DNA of 10,063 bases from Candidatus Micrarchaeia archaeon (GTDB lineage Archaea > Micrarchaeota > Micrarchaeia > Anstonellales > JAHKLY01): NCBI GenBank assembly GCA_041653315.1, contig JBAZFO010000039.1:1-10063 (forward strand), given 5' to 3'. The notes beneath the pieces were generated by a model. It ran no database searches, was not told where the DNA came from, and saw only the letters and a program-made list of their open reading frames with translations. A program made the position numbers and the translations under genes. Positions 1-5,964 of this stretch are shown here, piece by piece. How positions within the stretch are numbered: the stretch's first letter is position 1; each line of letters starts with the position of its first letter.

Positions 1-47
1 TGCATTCCCTTATCAAAAGTACTTATTATTAATTCTTCTCTTGGCAT
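1..47 (-). CDS. Start of a phage gene leaving the window (partial)
   Basis: Reading leftward from an ATG at 47, fifteen codons are visible (MPREELIISTFDKGM) before the window ends. The start lies 17 bases after the stop of the 675-residue fibre gene, and a GGAAAT stretch in that gap could serve as a weak ribosome binding site. Short N termini of this kind, with a Phe-x-Lys-Gly pattern soon after the start, occur in phage virion proteins, but that is recollection of a pattern and too little is visible to assign a family. The same start, MPREEL, appears again as a 9-codon remnant at 9840-9869, which supports this being a real gene start. Confidence 0.6.
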   Translation of the reverse strand, partial: MPREELIISTFDKGM

Positions 48-193
48 ATTATTTCCATTATTCTCTATTCTAAAGTATAATGTGTTACACCATTTATCAC
101 AATCGCACGAACTGGAAGTTGTGCCGTTGTTGGTCCGCCACTTTCTGAGGCAACCCAAAATCCCGATGCTATAGCTCCAGCGAATGCAGCACC
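31..193 (-). repeat. Direct repeat copy A (fibre C terminus plus MPREEL start)
   Basis: Same-orientation partner of 9853-10007. It covers the last 42 codons and stop of the 675-residue gene, the short spacer and the first codons of the gene leaving the window. Confidence 0.8.
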
Positions 194-2092
194 ATTAGCG
201 GCAGCAGCGAAACTAGTTGAAGCCGATAAAGCCGCCGTCCCCAATCCAAGAGCAGTTCTAAAATCAGCAGCCGCTAAAGCCGAAGCCGTATTATCAGCAT
301 TCATTCTTAAAAATGTTATTGCAGAGGGATTTGTTAAAGTGAATATATTACTACCTACAGTTGTAGCTCCGATATTACTTGCCGCTAAAGCTACTCCACT
401 AATCTGATATGTGCCTGTAATATTACAATCTCCATCGTTATAAATATTGCCGCTTATACCATTAAATGAATTATTAGTTGTTCCTCCTTCAGCGCGTCCT
501 GTTATTGCTGAATTGACACCAGCACCATGCGCATAACCATATACTGCACCGCCTTGTGAACTTCCAGTACTTGAACCAATAACTCCATACAATCCTGTTC
601 CAACACCTCCTATAACTGCTCCCCATATTGGATACGTTGTAGAACTATGACTATAAATAGAACCACTAATTACCTCTAATCCAGGAGTAGTAGAATAAAC
701 ATTAGAACCTATTCTTACTACTGCAGTACTACTCTCAAAGAACTGTATTTCATTTTCAATGGTATTACCTATATCGATATACTTAGTAGAACCAGCCGTT
801 TTAAGTACTGCAGAAGTGCAGGTAAGTACTCCAGCTTTTGTTACTGTAAATGTAGGTGAAAGAGTCGGCCCGCATTGGAATGCAGTTGCCCCAGAAGAAA
901 TTATAGTTGAATTACCACCACCAGTAGCAGTTAAAGCTGTGCTTGATATAGTCAATCCAGCTAATTCACCATCCGTACCTGAAACTATAGTTAGCACACC
1001 CTTGATATAACAATTACCTTCTAGATATACTCTATCGCCATACAATCCATATCCACTTAAAGGACCCCACGTATCCGAAGTTATCCCTGTTAAGTTGCCA
1101 AACCTTGCTTCGACCGTACACCCACTTGCTGGATGAGAAGTCCATGTTACACACTGAGCATAAGGACTATTAGCACCATTTGCACCATCAATAGCCGTCA
1201 CCTCATAGTATCCTTGTCCAGTTGTACCATAATCAAGAGCAAGTGTACCTTCTGTTATCGTTCCTGTAGCAGTACCAGCATTAGGATCAGCAGAACGGGT
1301 AAAAGTATATAATTGCACCATTCTTAGAGGAAGAGTATTACCCCAGTATCTTCTTCTTGAGAAAACTACAGTTCCCCATGCGTCCGCCACTGTAACGGTC
1401 GTATTACCTGAACGCGTCATTTGACGCAATCTAATCATATCTCCATCAGCGAAAACATTTCCAGAGAACCCTGCAAATTCTTCAACAGTTAATGTCCCTG
1501 TACCACCAGCAACAGGTAAAGGAAAAGGATTCATCAACTTAGCTACAGACTTACAAATTATTTGCCCTCCTGCAAGAGCTTGTTCTAAATCCGCTATAAA
1601 TGCTTTAGCATGCAACTCATCCGTATATAAATATCTAAAATCAGCATTACCATTAGTAGTTATTCTATATCCTTGACTTTGGAAACTATATACTGCAGAC
1701 GAGATACCACCTGAATTAGTAATAGCATCATTATCCTCACTTGTCACAGTTAAGGTAGAACAAGTTATATCTTTCTCCGAAGATTCTAACTCTTCTACGG
1801 CAGCAACTGTTGCACTATAACTAAATTTAGGGGTATTAGTTTTATGCACTTGATCAGACTTGACAAATAATCCAGGAATAGAATTAATAATTCCATCCTT
1901 TGTGCGCATAGATAAACAGTATTCATTATTACCTAAAGTAACAGCTTGAAAACCTACCTTACCAACATCTTCTGGAGTAGAAGTAGTCGGATCTGCTATC
2001 TTATCAATAAGACCATTAAGTGTGGATATTATACGGGATAATTCATCGTCTACACCACGATCCGATTGTTTTATATGTGTAAGTTTATTCAT
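65..2092 (-). CDS. Tail-fibre / receptor-binding-like virion protein, 675 aa
   Basis: Probably a virion protein that contacts the host surface. The N-terminal part (about 1-180) has a helical start and resembles no family I know. Residues 260-370 resemble the beta-rich region of phage tail-tip proteins: a Leu-rich strand, a Gly/Thr-rich stretch, then ARFGNLTGIT (329-338), GYGLYGDRVYLEG (347-359). From about 380 it is low-complexity Gly/Ser/Thr beta sequence. Residues 575-625 carry typical fibre linker repeats (NPSAITFLRMNAD, ADFRTALGLGTAAL). The C terminus (634-675) ends LPVRAIVINGVTHYTLE and matches the C terminus of the partial fibre at 9879-10063 at 32 of 42 positions in my alignment. The ATG overlaps the upstream stop by one base (TAATG), so translation is probably coupled to the 367-residue gene. 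Length and repeats fit a fibre; the exact virion position is inference. Confidence 0.8.
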   Translation of the reverse strand: MNKLTHIKQSDRGVDDELSRIISTLNGLIDKIADPTTSTPEDVGKVGFQAVTLGNNEYCLSMRTKDGIINSIPGLFVKSDQVHKTNTPKFSYSATVAAVEELESSEKDITCSTLTVTSEDNDAITNSGGISSAVYSFQSQGYRITTNGNADFRYLYTDELHAKAFIADLEQALAGGQIICKSVAKLMNPFPLPVAGGTGTLTVEEFAGFSGNVFADGDMIRLRQMTRSGNTTVTVADAWGTVVFSRRRYWGNTLPLRMVQLYTFTRSADPNAGTATGTITEGTLALDYGTTGQGYYEVTAIDGANGANSPYAQCVTWTSHPASGCTVEARFGNLTGITSDTWGPLSGYGLYGDRVYLEGNCYIKGVLTIVSGTDGELAGLTISSTALTATGGGNSTIISSGATAFQCGPTLSPTFTVTKAGVLTCTSAVLKTAGSTKYIDIGNTIENEIQFFESSTAVVRIGSNVYSTTPGLEVISGSIYSHSSTTYPIWGAVIGGVGTGLYGVIGSSTGSSQGGAVYGYAHGAGVNSAITGRAEGGTTNNSFNGISGNIYNDGDCNITGTYQISGVALAASNIGATTVGSNIFTLTNPSAITFLRMNADNTASALAAADFRTALGLGTAALSASTSFAAAANGAAFAGAIASGFWVASESGGPTTAQLPVRAIVINGVTHYTLE

Positions 2093-3195
2093 TAATCTTC
2101 CTCAAAGTCTACACTCGCAAATGATGAAATTGGGAATGTATTATTCTGCATATAGTATGCACGTTTAGCAAGAGTCTTATATTCTTCATATAGATTCTTA
2201 TGATGTTTAGCAAGCATTAATCTATCAGTTACTTGTAAATCTCCACGTGTAGTATATAGATCGCTGATAATCAAATTTGATAATGCCTCATGAAATTCAC
2301 TCTGTATCTCTGGAGTAGAACTACTTGCATTAGTTAGTGCATCTGGAACTTTAACAAAATCAAATGTCATATAGGTACCATCATCGTCAAAGTCAGTTAA
2401 TGCAGTTCCATATTCATCGTAGAAATATATACTGCCATCATCATTGAATGATACTGCATAACATCCTACTGTTTCACCTGCACTATCTACACAACCTATA
2501 TTAGTATAGAATACTACATTAGTATTAGGTTTCAATGTCAAAGTAGATGTAGTACCATCCTTATAGAAACTCCATGTATAATCACTTGCAGTATCAGTTA
2601 ATGTCAATGGAGATGCAAGAGTATATCCAGTTACCGATTGACTAGTAAGTAATATAGTACTTGATTCAGTATTAAGTTTAGTCTCACGTACGAACCTTTT
2701 CTGAGCATTAGACATCTTCTTGACTATCATTGTATCCGGTATCTTAGGATGATGTAACTTAACCAATTCTACTAATTGAGGAACATTAAGTGAACTGCTT
2801 GCTGCAGATACAGTTGGAGTATATCCTAATGATACATAATCAAATCCAACACTCCAATTAATAGTGGTTCCTGCTGCACCTGTTACCTTTACACCTAACG
2901 CATCATTAGTATCATCGGCACTAAAAGTAAGTAACCATGCTTCAGTGCCAGTATCCATACTTAAATCACTACTAACAGGATAACCTACCCAAGAAGTAAC
3001 ACCAGCAACATTCTTAATGAGCAGATCAAATTCCCATTCATGCGTAGCAATAGTAGAAGTATTCTGAGCTATCGCCATACCACGTATGCGATAAGAAGCA
3101 CTCGCAGCAATCAGGAATCTAGTACCATCTGCTTGATATATTTCTTTCTGTACCGCATTAGCAGTAGTTCCAGTCATTGTAACTTGATAAGCCAT
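2092..3195 (-). CDS. Two-part virion protein: fibre-type beta domain plus adaptor-like domain, 367 aa
   Basis: Residues 1-125 form a beta-rich domain resembling a module often found at the C termini of phage tail fibres; recognisable pieces are LLIKNVAGVTSWVG (58-71), a W-x-x-x-x-SADDTNDALGVKVTG stretch (87-106) and TTINWSVGF (110-118). A Ser-rich linker (129-136) leads to residues 137-352, which recall phage head-tail adaptor (neck) proteins: LVELVKLHHPKIPD (141-154), an NAQKRFVRET helix, a beta-rich middle, and a C-terminal helical pair starting EFHEALSNLIISDLY (300-314). Both matches are from memory of sequence patterns. The ATG follows TAAGGAGATACA, where the upstream stop TAA forms part of the ribosome binding site. 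The order of the two domains is unusual. It could be a neck protein carrying a decoration domain, or a structural protein of another type. Confidence 0.65.
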   Translation of the reverse strand: MAYQVTMTGTTANAVQKEIYQADGTRFLIAASASYRIRGMAIAQNTSTIATHEWEFDLLIKNVAGVTSWVGYPVSSDLSMDTGTEAWLLTFSADDTNDALGVKVTGAAGTTINWSVGFDYVSLGYTPTVSAASSSLNVPQLVELVKLHHPKIPDTMIVKKMSNAQKRFVRETKLNTESSTILLTSQSVTGYTLASPLTLTDTASDYTWSFYKDGTTSTLTLKPNTNVVFYTNIGCVDSAGETVGCYAVSFNDDGSIYFYDEYGTALTDFDDDGTYMTFDFVKVPDALTNASSSTPEIQSEFHEALSNLIISDLYTTRGDLQVTDRLMLAKHHKNLYEEYKTLAKRAYYMQNNTFPISSFASVDFEED

Positions 3196-3207
3196 TGTAT
3201 CTCCTTA
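3196..3207 (-). promoter_or_regulatory. Ribosome binding site fused to upstream stop codon
   Basis: On the minus strand the junction reads TAAGGAGATACAATG. The TAA stop of the 180-residue gene forms the left part of a strong Shine-Dalgarno site for the 367-residue gene. This fixes the start at 3195 and suggests coupled translation. Confidence 0.8.
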
Positions 3208-3747
3208 TAATGCACTGATAAGAAAATAAAGAATTGCTATTACTCCATCAGTTATTACTACATCCTGTAATCTTTTCCATATAGTAGGTTCTTCGGTAAT
3301 ATAAGTACTCTTGGTAGTATCATACGAAGTATATTCCACATGATTGAATATATCAGTCTTTCGTATAGAACAGAACAATGGATCTGCAAGAATATCGAAT
3401 ATATGTATCTGCTTGAATGTACCAAGAGAATCCTTCTGTTCAACTGAATCTGTGAATACTTCTCCAAACATACTTAACTTAGTCATTATGAAATTTCTCA
3501 AACTATCTGCAGTTATTCGTTCTGCTAAAAGTGAATCAATATATTTTTGCCTGTTCTTATCAGGTTTATAAACAGTAACAGGTATATGGACCGTATCCTT
3601 CAATGGTATATCCAATGAATGATTAGTTGTATCAATGCTTATTACTTCAGGACTATGACTTATTTTGTATTGGTTATAACTCATACCGGCCCAGAATATT
3701 AATACTGCTATGACCAATCCTGCTAATCCTGCATAAAGATATTTCAT
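3205..3747 (-). CDS. Membrane protein with a helix at each end, spanin-like candidate, 180 aa
   Basis: The N terminus has one clear membrane helix (about 4-22, YAGLAGLVIAVLIFWAGM). A long polar middle follows, rich in Asp-Thr and Asp-Ser (DTVHIPVTVY near 51-60, then a Leu-rich amphipathic stretch at 68-100). A second hydrophobic segment, about 163-180, ends the protein (VIAILYFLISAL). The ATG overlaps the stop of the DUF5675 gene by four bases (ATGA). An N-terminal anchor plus a long periplasmic-looking domain next to a holin candidate suits an inner-membrane spanin or similar lysis protein. The C-terminal hydrophobic end is odd for a classical Rz protein and would let one chain touch two membranes or fold back into one. 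No catalytic motif is visible. The gene is real on position and coupling; its function is inference. Confidence 0.7.
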   Translation of the reverse strand: MKYLYAGLAGLVIAVLIFWAGMSYNQYKISHSPEVISIDTTNHSLDIPLKDTVHIPVTVYKPDKNRQKYIDSLLAERITADSLRNFIMTKLSMFGEVFTDSVEQKDSLGTFKQIHIFDILADPLFCSIRKTDIFNHVEYTSYDTTKSTYITEEPTIWKRLQDVVITDGVIAILYFLISAL

Positions 3748-4163
3748 ACATTATCCTTTATCGTAAGAGTAACATTCTCTTTCCTACCTAAAGCATGAAT
3801 AATTAACGAAGCAATCCTATCATAAGCAAGTCTGGATTCCTCAATCCTACTATCTCCAAACGGATTATGTCTGCATACATTACCAAGTAATATACATCCA
3901 GAAGTGTCTGCCTCAGTATTGCCAGGATGTATCCGTATACCGGAGAAATTAGGAACATTCATTACTTCTAACATTAACCTCTTGTACTTAGGAGAATATG
4001 TATATTTAACATCATAAGTACCAGCAGGGATACGAGTCTCATCCTTAATCTTAATCTCCCTATACTCATCCTCTAAAGTGAATCCAGCAAACTTACCATC
4101 TATAAAGAATATACCAAGTGTATCGTTAGTACCAGAATCAAACCGTATAAGTTTAAGTTCCAT
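3744..4163 (-). CDS. DUF5675 family protein, possible cell-wall enzyme, 139 aa
   Basis: The sequence fits the DUF5675 family found in many phages and mobile elements: GIFFIDGKFAGFTLEDE (17-33), then a short basic stretch, IPAGTYDV (45-52), VPNFSGIRIHPGN (70-82) and TSGCILLG (87-94). The pairing of His79 with Ser88-Gly89-Cys90 recalls the H...SHGC signature of YkuD-type L,D-transpeptidases, so a role in peptidoglycan processing is plausible; to my knowledge the family is not biochemically defined. No signal peptide is present, so export would need the holin candidate directly upstream. The ATG overlaps the holin stop by one base (TAATG), and the stop overlaps the next start by four (ATGA), placing it in the middle of a translationally coupled lysis block. 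The family call is fairly firm and the activity is inference. Confidence 0.8.
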   Translation of the reverse strand: MELKLIRFDSGTNDTLGIFFIDGKFAGFTLEDEYREIKIKDETRIPAGTYDVKYTYSPKYKRLMLEVMNVPNFSGIRIHPGNTEADTSGCILLGNVCRHNPFGDSRIEESRLAYDRIASLIIHALGRKENVTLTIKDNV

Positions 4164-4504
4164 TACGGAGTTACCTCATCTTTGCCAAGTTTATTCTCAA
4201 GTTGTTTCTTAACCCATCCTATTACCTTATCTACCAACCATTTACCACCTGAGATATAAAATAAGATTGCAAATGATACATTAAATATAAACTGGAATAT
4301 AAGATTCTGCCAATCAGCAAATTTCATTGCAGGAGTAAATGACGTATTTAAGAATACCACTACTAATGTTACTACAGGTAATATATACCGTGACCGTATA
4401 GCATCAGGAGTGAATGCATAAATTGCGCCTACTATAAATGATGTACCAACTGCACACAATAACAATATCTTCCAATCAAATAACTCAAAGAATGTAAGTT
4501 CCAT
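4163..4504 (-). CDS. Holin-like membrane protein, 113 aa
   Basis: Small and hydrophobic, with three predicted membrane segments: about 12-31 (KILLLCAVGTSFIVGAIYAF), 40-56 (YILPVVTLVVVFLNTSF) and 67-84 (NLIFQFIFNVSFAILFYI). A short basic tail follows (88-105; WLVDKVIGWVKKQLENKL). Length, three helices, a charged C terminus and position just before a possible wall-acting enzyme are typical of class I holins, which form lethal holes in the inner membrane and set lysis time. No specific holin family was recognised. The start follows AGAAAGGATTAATATT, a reasonable binding site. A perfect hairpin lies 31 bases upstream, inside the end of the preceding gene, and its loop is complementary to this binding site. 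Other small phage membrane proteins would look alike, so the function is a moderate-confidence inference. Confidence 0.7.
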   Translation of the reverse strand: MELTFFELFDWKILLLCAVGTSFIVGAIYAFTPDAIRSRYILPVVTLVVVFLNTSFTPAMKFADWQNLIFQFIFNVSFAILFYISGGKWLVDKVIGWVKKQLENKLGKDEVTP

Positions 4505-4520
4505 AATATTAATCCTTTCT
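4505..4520 (-). promoter_or_regulatory. Ribosome binding site of the holin candidate
   Basis: On the minus strand AGAAAGGATTAATATT precedes the ATG at 4504. The AAAGGA core lies about 8 bases from the start. AGAAAG at its left edge is complementary to the CTTTCT loop of the hairpin at 4536-4561. Confidence 0.65.
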
Positions 4521-4917
4521 ACTTACGTTTCAAATCTGGAAGGATAGAAAGATCCTTCCAGTTATAAGGTTGCAAATTATTTATTTTCAATAGTCTAATA
4601 ATTTCAATATCAGTAATTGCCTGTTCCTGTTTTGCTATGGTTTGCCTTTCTTCAGACAAAGTTTGACGTTGCTCTAACTTATCTAACGTAATTACCATTT
4701 TAGTCATTGCAATTGACAGAGTATCTACCTTTGCATCAATACCTTTAATATTGGTTGCATTTTCCTTTCTTCCTTCAACAAGATATGTATTGGTAGCAGT
4801 TATCTCTCCCAATGTTTCGTTACTCTTCAATAACATCATGACAAGTGCTCCATAAATGCCAAAAACAACAAGAACATCGCGCCATTTACTTATTCTCAAT
4901 CTGAGTTTTTCTCCCAT
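4519..4917 (-). CDS. Single-pass membrane protein with coiled coil, spanin-like candidate, 132 aa
   Basis: The protein starts MGEKLRLRISKWRD, a basic N terminus, followed by one membrane helix (about 14-30, DVLVVFGIYGALVMMLL). A long Gln/Glu/Thr-rich helical region (about 33-110) then looks like a coiled coil, and a short Pro-containing C terminus ends LPDLKRK. An N-terminal anchor with a periplasmic coiled coil is the architecture of inner-membrane spanins and of some phage haemolysin-like lysis proteins, but no family signature is visible. I chose the ATG at 4917 over an in-frame ATG at 5010: 4917 lies one base past the stop of the 125-residue gene (TAATATG) and is preceded by GGAAAAGGAAATTAAT, whereas 5010 would overlap that gene by about 90 bases. 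Its last codons hold a perfect hairpin. The gene is well supported; the function is inference. Confidence 0.72.
   Translation of the reverse strand: MGEKLRLRISKWRDVLVVFGIYGALVMMLLKSNETLGEITATNTYLVEGRKENATNIKGIDAKVDTLSIAMTKMVITLDKLEQRQTLSEERQTIAKQEQAITDIEIIRLLKINNLQPYNWKDLSILPDLKRK
4536..4561 (-). other. Perfect 10-bp stem-loop before the holin candidate
   Basis: CTGGAAGGAT and ATCCTTCCAG (4552-4561 and 4536-4545 on the minus strand) form a perfect 10-base stem with a 6-base loop CTTTCT. It lies inside the last codons of the 132-residue gene, 31 bases before the next ATG. No T-run follows, so it is not an intrinsic terminator. The loop is complementary to AGAAAG in the next gene's ribosome binding site. 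Confidence 0.7.
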
Positions 4918-4918
4918 A

Positions 4919-5296
4919 TTAATTTCCTTTTCCTGATTTATAATAGGGCATCTTTTCATACCTGGACATTTGTTTAATATATGCTTTTGCGAGTGAATCA
5001 TCTCTTGCACCTGCTATACTGTCCTGTTTAGCTTTTGCAATTTCACGTAGTTCCCTATTCTGGGATAGGACCGATTGTTCATACATGTACTCATTTAATC
5101 TCCTATTTTCATTAATGGAAAATAAAACTCCCAAGGCACAAAAGAATACACTAACAACAGTAATAAGAAACATAGACCATAACCATGTTTTATGAATTCC
5201 GAATAACTCTTGCCAGTTTCTATCCCGATCCTCAAGATGTTCAGTAAGTGCTTTAGTAATAAATGGTTCACTATATTCCTGTTGTTTTCCATTCAT
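4919..5296 (-). CDS. Small single-pass membrane protein, 125 aa
   Basis: I do not recognise the family. A polar N-terminal stretch of about 37 residues (with ALTEHLEDRDRNWQELFGIH at 16-35) precedes one strong membrane helix (about 38-61, WLWSMFLITVVSVFFCALGVLFSI written in parts: 38-49 and 50-61). A charged helical region follows (62-105; ENRRLNEYMYEQ, then KQDSIAGARDDSLAKAYI), likely a coiled coil, and the tail is basic and Tyr-rich. It lies between a polyproline microprotein and another single-pass protein, so a role in envelope disruption or membrane-anchored assembly is suggested by position only. The ATG follows TAGGAGATTAC, where the previous gene's TAG stop lies inside the Shine-Dalgarno site. 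A second ATG four bases on opens another frame with a hydrophobic stretch, which I treat as chance. Confidence 0.7.
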   Translation of the reverse strand: MNGKQQEYSEPFITKALTEHLEDRDRNWQELFGIHKTWLWSMFLITVVSVFFCALGVLFSINENRRLNEYMYEQSVLSQNRELREIAKAKQDSIAGARDDSLAKAYIKQMSRYEKMPYYKSGKGN

Positions 5297-5308
5297 GTAA
5301 TCTCCTAA
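5297..5308 (-). promoter_or_regulatory. Ribosome binding site overlapping a stop right after seven proline codons
   Basis: On the minus strand GGTTAGGAGATTACATG joins the last codon and stop of the 46-residue gene to the start of the 125-residue gene. The AGGAGA site begins within the stop codon and only two codons after a run of seven proline codons. Confidence 0.75.
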
Positions 5309-5445
5309 CCGTGTGGAGGTGGTGGAGGCGGTGGTTTCTTAATTGTATCCTTAATCTGGAAGTCATTGATATTATCTTCATACCATTGACGATACGCAAC
5401 CATCCATTCTATGAGACTTAATAAGTACTTTAATATTTTTTCCAT
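5305..5445 (-). CDS. 46-residue protein with amphipathic N terminus and seven-proline tail
   Basis: The product starts MEKILKYLLSLIEWMVAYRQ, a hydrophobic or amphipathic helix (1-22) that could sit on or in a membrane. An acidic spacer (22-35) follows, then KKPPPPPPPHG at the C terminus, with Pro at 38-44. I chose the ATG at 5445 because it follows AAGGAGATGGATT, a strong binding site; an in-frame ATG at 5520 would overlap the upstream gene and lacks one. The family is unknown. Proline-rich short proteins occur next to lysis genes (Rz1 of phage lambda is one), but this protein lacks a lipobox cysteine, so it is not an Rz1 as such. The Pro run would slow ribosomes without EF-P, right before the next gene's binding site. 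Small size makes this less certain than its larger neighbours. Confidence 0.65.
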   Translation of the reverse strand: MEKILKYLLSLIEWMVAYRQWYEDNINDFQIKDTIKKPPPPPPPHG

Positions 5446-5459
5446 AATCCATCTCCTTA
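5446..5459 (-). promoter_or_regulatory. Ribosome binding site fused to upstream stop codon
   Basis: The minus-strand sequence TAAGGAGATGGATTATG carries the stop TAA of the 150-residue gene inside a strong Shine-Dalgarno site. It decides the start of the 46-residue gene at 5445. Confidence 0.8.
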
Positions 5460-5909
5460 TATATAAGATAATAATATTGTTAGAATTATAACTGAAATAG
5501 TGAACAATACAAACTTCCATCTCTTAACTTCTTTGCCACAAACAAATCCTATAATAGAGGGTATTGTAAATTTCCATATCTTTCTCGGTTCAGATAACCA
5601 ATATAAAATATCGGGTATTCCGAACTTATTAGGATGTAAGTCTAAATACTCTTTTGGTAATTTAATGAAATTTGAGAGTAAGAAATATCCCAAATCCTCC
5701 ACACCACACCAATGATTAAGAGCTACAAAGAAAATATTTATCCAAGCCGTCCAACTAAACCCCCAAATTGAGAAAGCAAACATACCCATATAAATATAGA
5801 ATAATGCAAATTGAGTTAGACTTGCCCAATCTGAAGCGACCTTATTCACCCTTGGTATTGTAGATAGATCATCGTCGTAACCCCAGTAAAGAAGTTCTGA
5901 CTTAGCCAT
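5457..5909 (-). CDS. Polytopic membrane protein with HWCGVEDLGYF motif, 150 aa (start uncertain)
   Basis: From ATG 5909 the protein reads MAKSELLYWGYDDD. Hydrophobic segments lie at about 34-63 (one or two helices, Trp-rich), weakly at 73-84, and at 131-150, where the C terminus is almost wholly hydrophobic (WKFVLFTISVIILTILLSYI). NHWCGVEDLGYFLL (65-78) and IPDILYWLSEPRKIW (98-112) look like conserved functional segments and recall small integral membrane proteins of cellular origin with a Gly-x-Glu-Asp motif; that is a weak memory, and I assign no function. It sits between the beta-helix protein and the lysis set. No convincing ribosome binding site precedes ATG 5909 or an in-frame TTG at 5927. 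The frame stays open upstream, overlapping the previous gene's stop, with an AAGGTG about 7 bases from an ATT at 5969, so a longer start is possible. Confidence 0.65.
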   Translation of the reverse strand: MAKSELLYWGYDDDLSTIPRVNKVASDWASLTQFALFYIYMGMFAFSIWGFSWTAWINIFFVALNHWCGVEDLGYFLLSNFIKLPKEYLDLHPNKFGIPDILYWLSEPRKIWKFTIPSIIGFVCGKEVKRWKFVLFTISVIILTILLSYI

Positions 5910-5964
5910 CTTAGTCAAATCATACAATGACCAGAGTAAAAGATTGCCATATATGAATAATAGA

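Noticed and set aside
759..1010. Plus-strand reading frame of 83 codons
   Set aside because: Opposite strand of low-complexity fibre sequence; Val/Pro-rich composition is a mirror of the Gly/Thr codons.
3258..3467. Nested minus-strand frame inside the 180-residue gene
   Set aside because: No binding site, no lipobox, and composition of a shadow frame.
4536..4561. Intrinsic terminator
   Set aside because: The stem is good but the following bases on the minus strand (ATTTGAAACG) are not a T-run.
4918..5010. Upstream in-frame ATG extending the 132-residue protein to 163 residues
   Set aside because: The extension overlaps the coding part of the 125-residue gene, and the internal ATG at 4917 has a binding site and tight coupling.
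5095..5292. Nested minus-strand frame inside the 125-residue gene with a hydrophobic run, possible Rz1-like partner
   Set aside because: No lipobox cysteine in a proper setting, and the frame mirrors the membrane helix codons of the main gene.
5446..5520. Upstream in-frame ATG extending the 46-residue protein to 71 residues
   Set aside because: It overlaps the end of the 150-residue gene, while ATG 5445 has an AAGGAG site at good spacing.
5910..5964. Promoter in the largest gap (TATGAT box)
   Set aside because: No acceptable -35 box at 16-18 bases, and the frame of the downstream gene is open through it.
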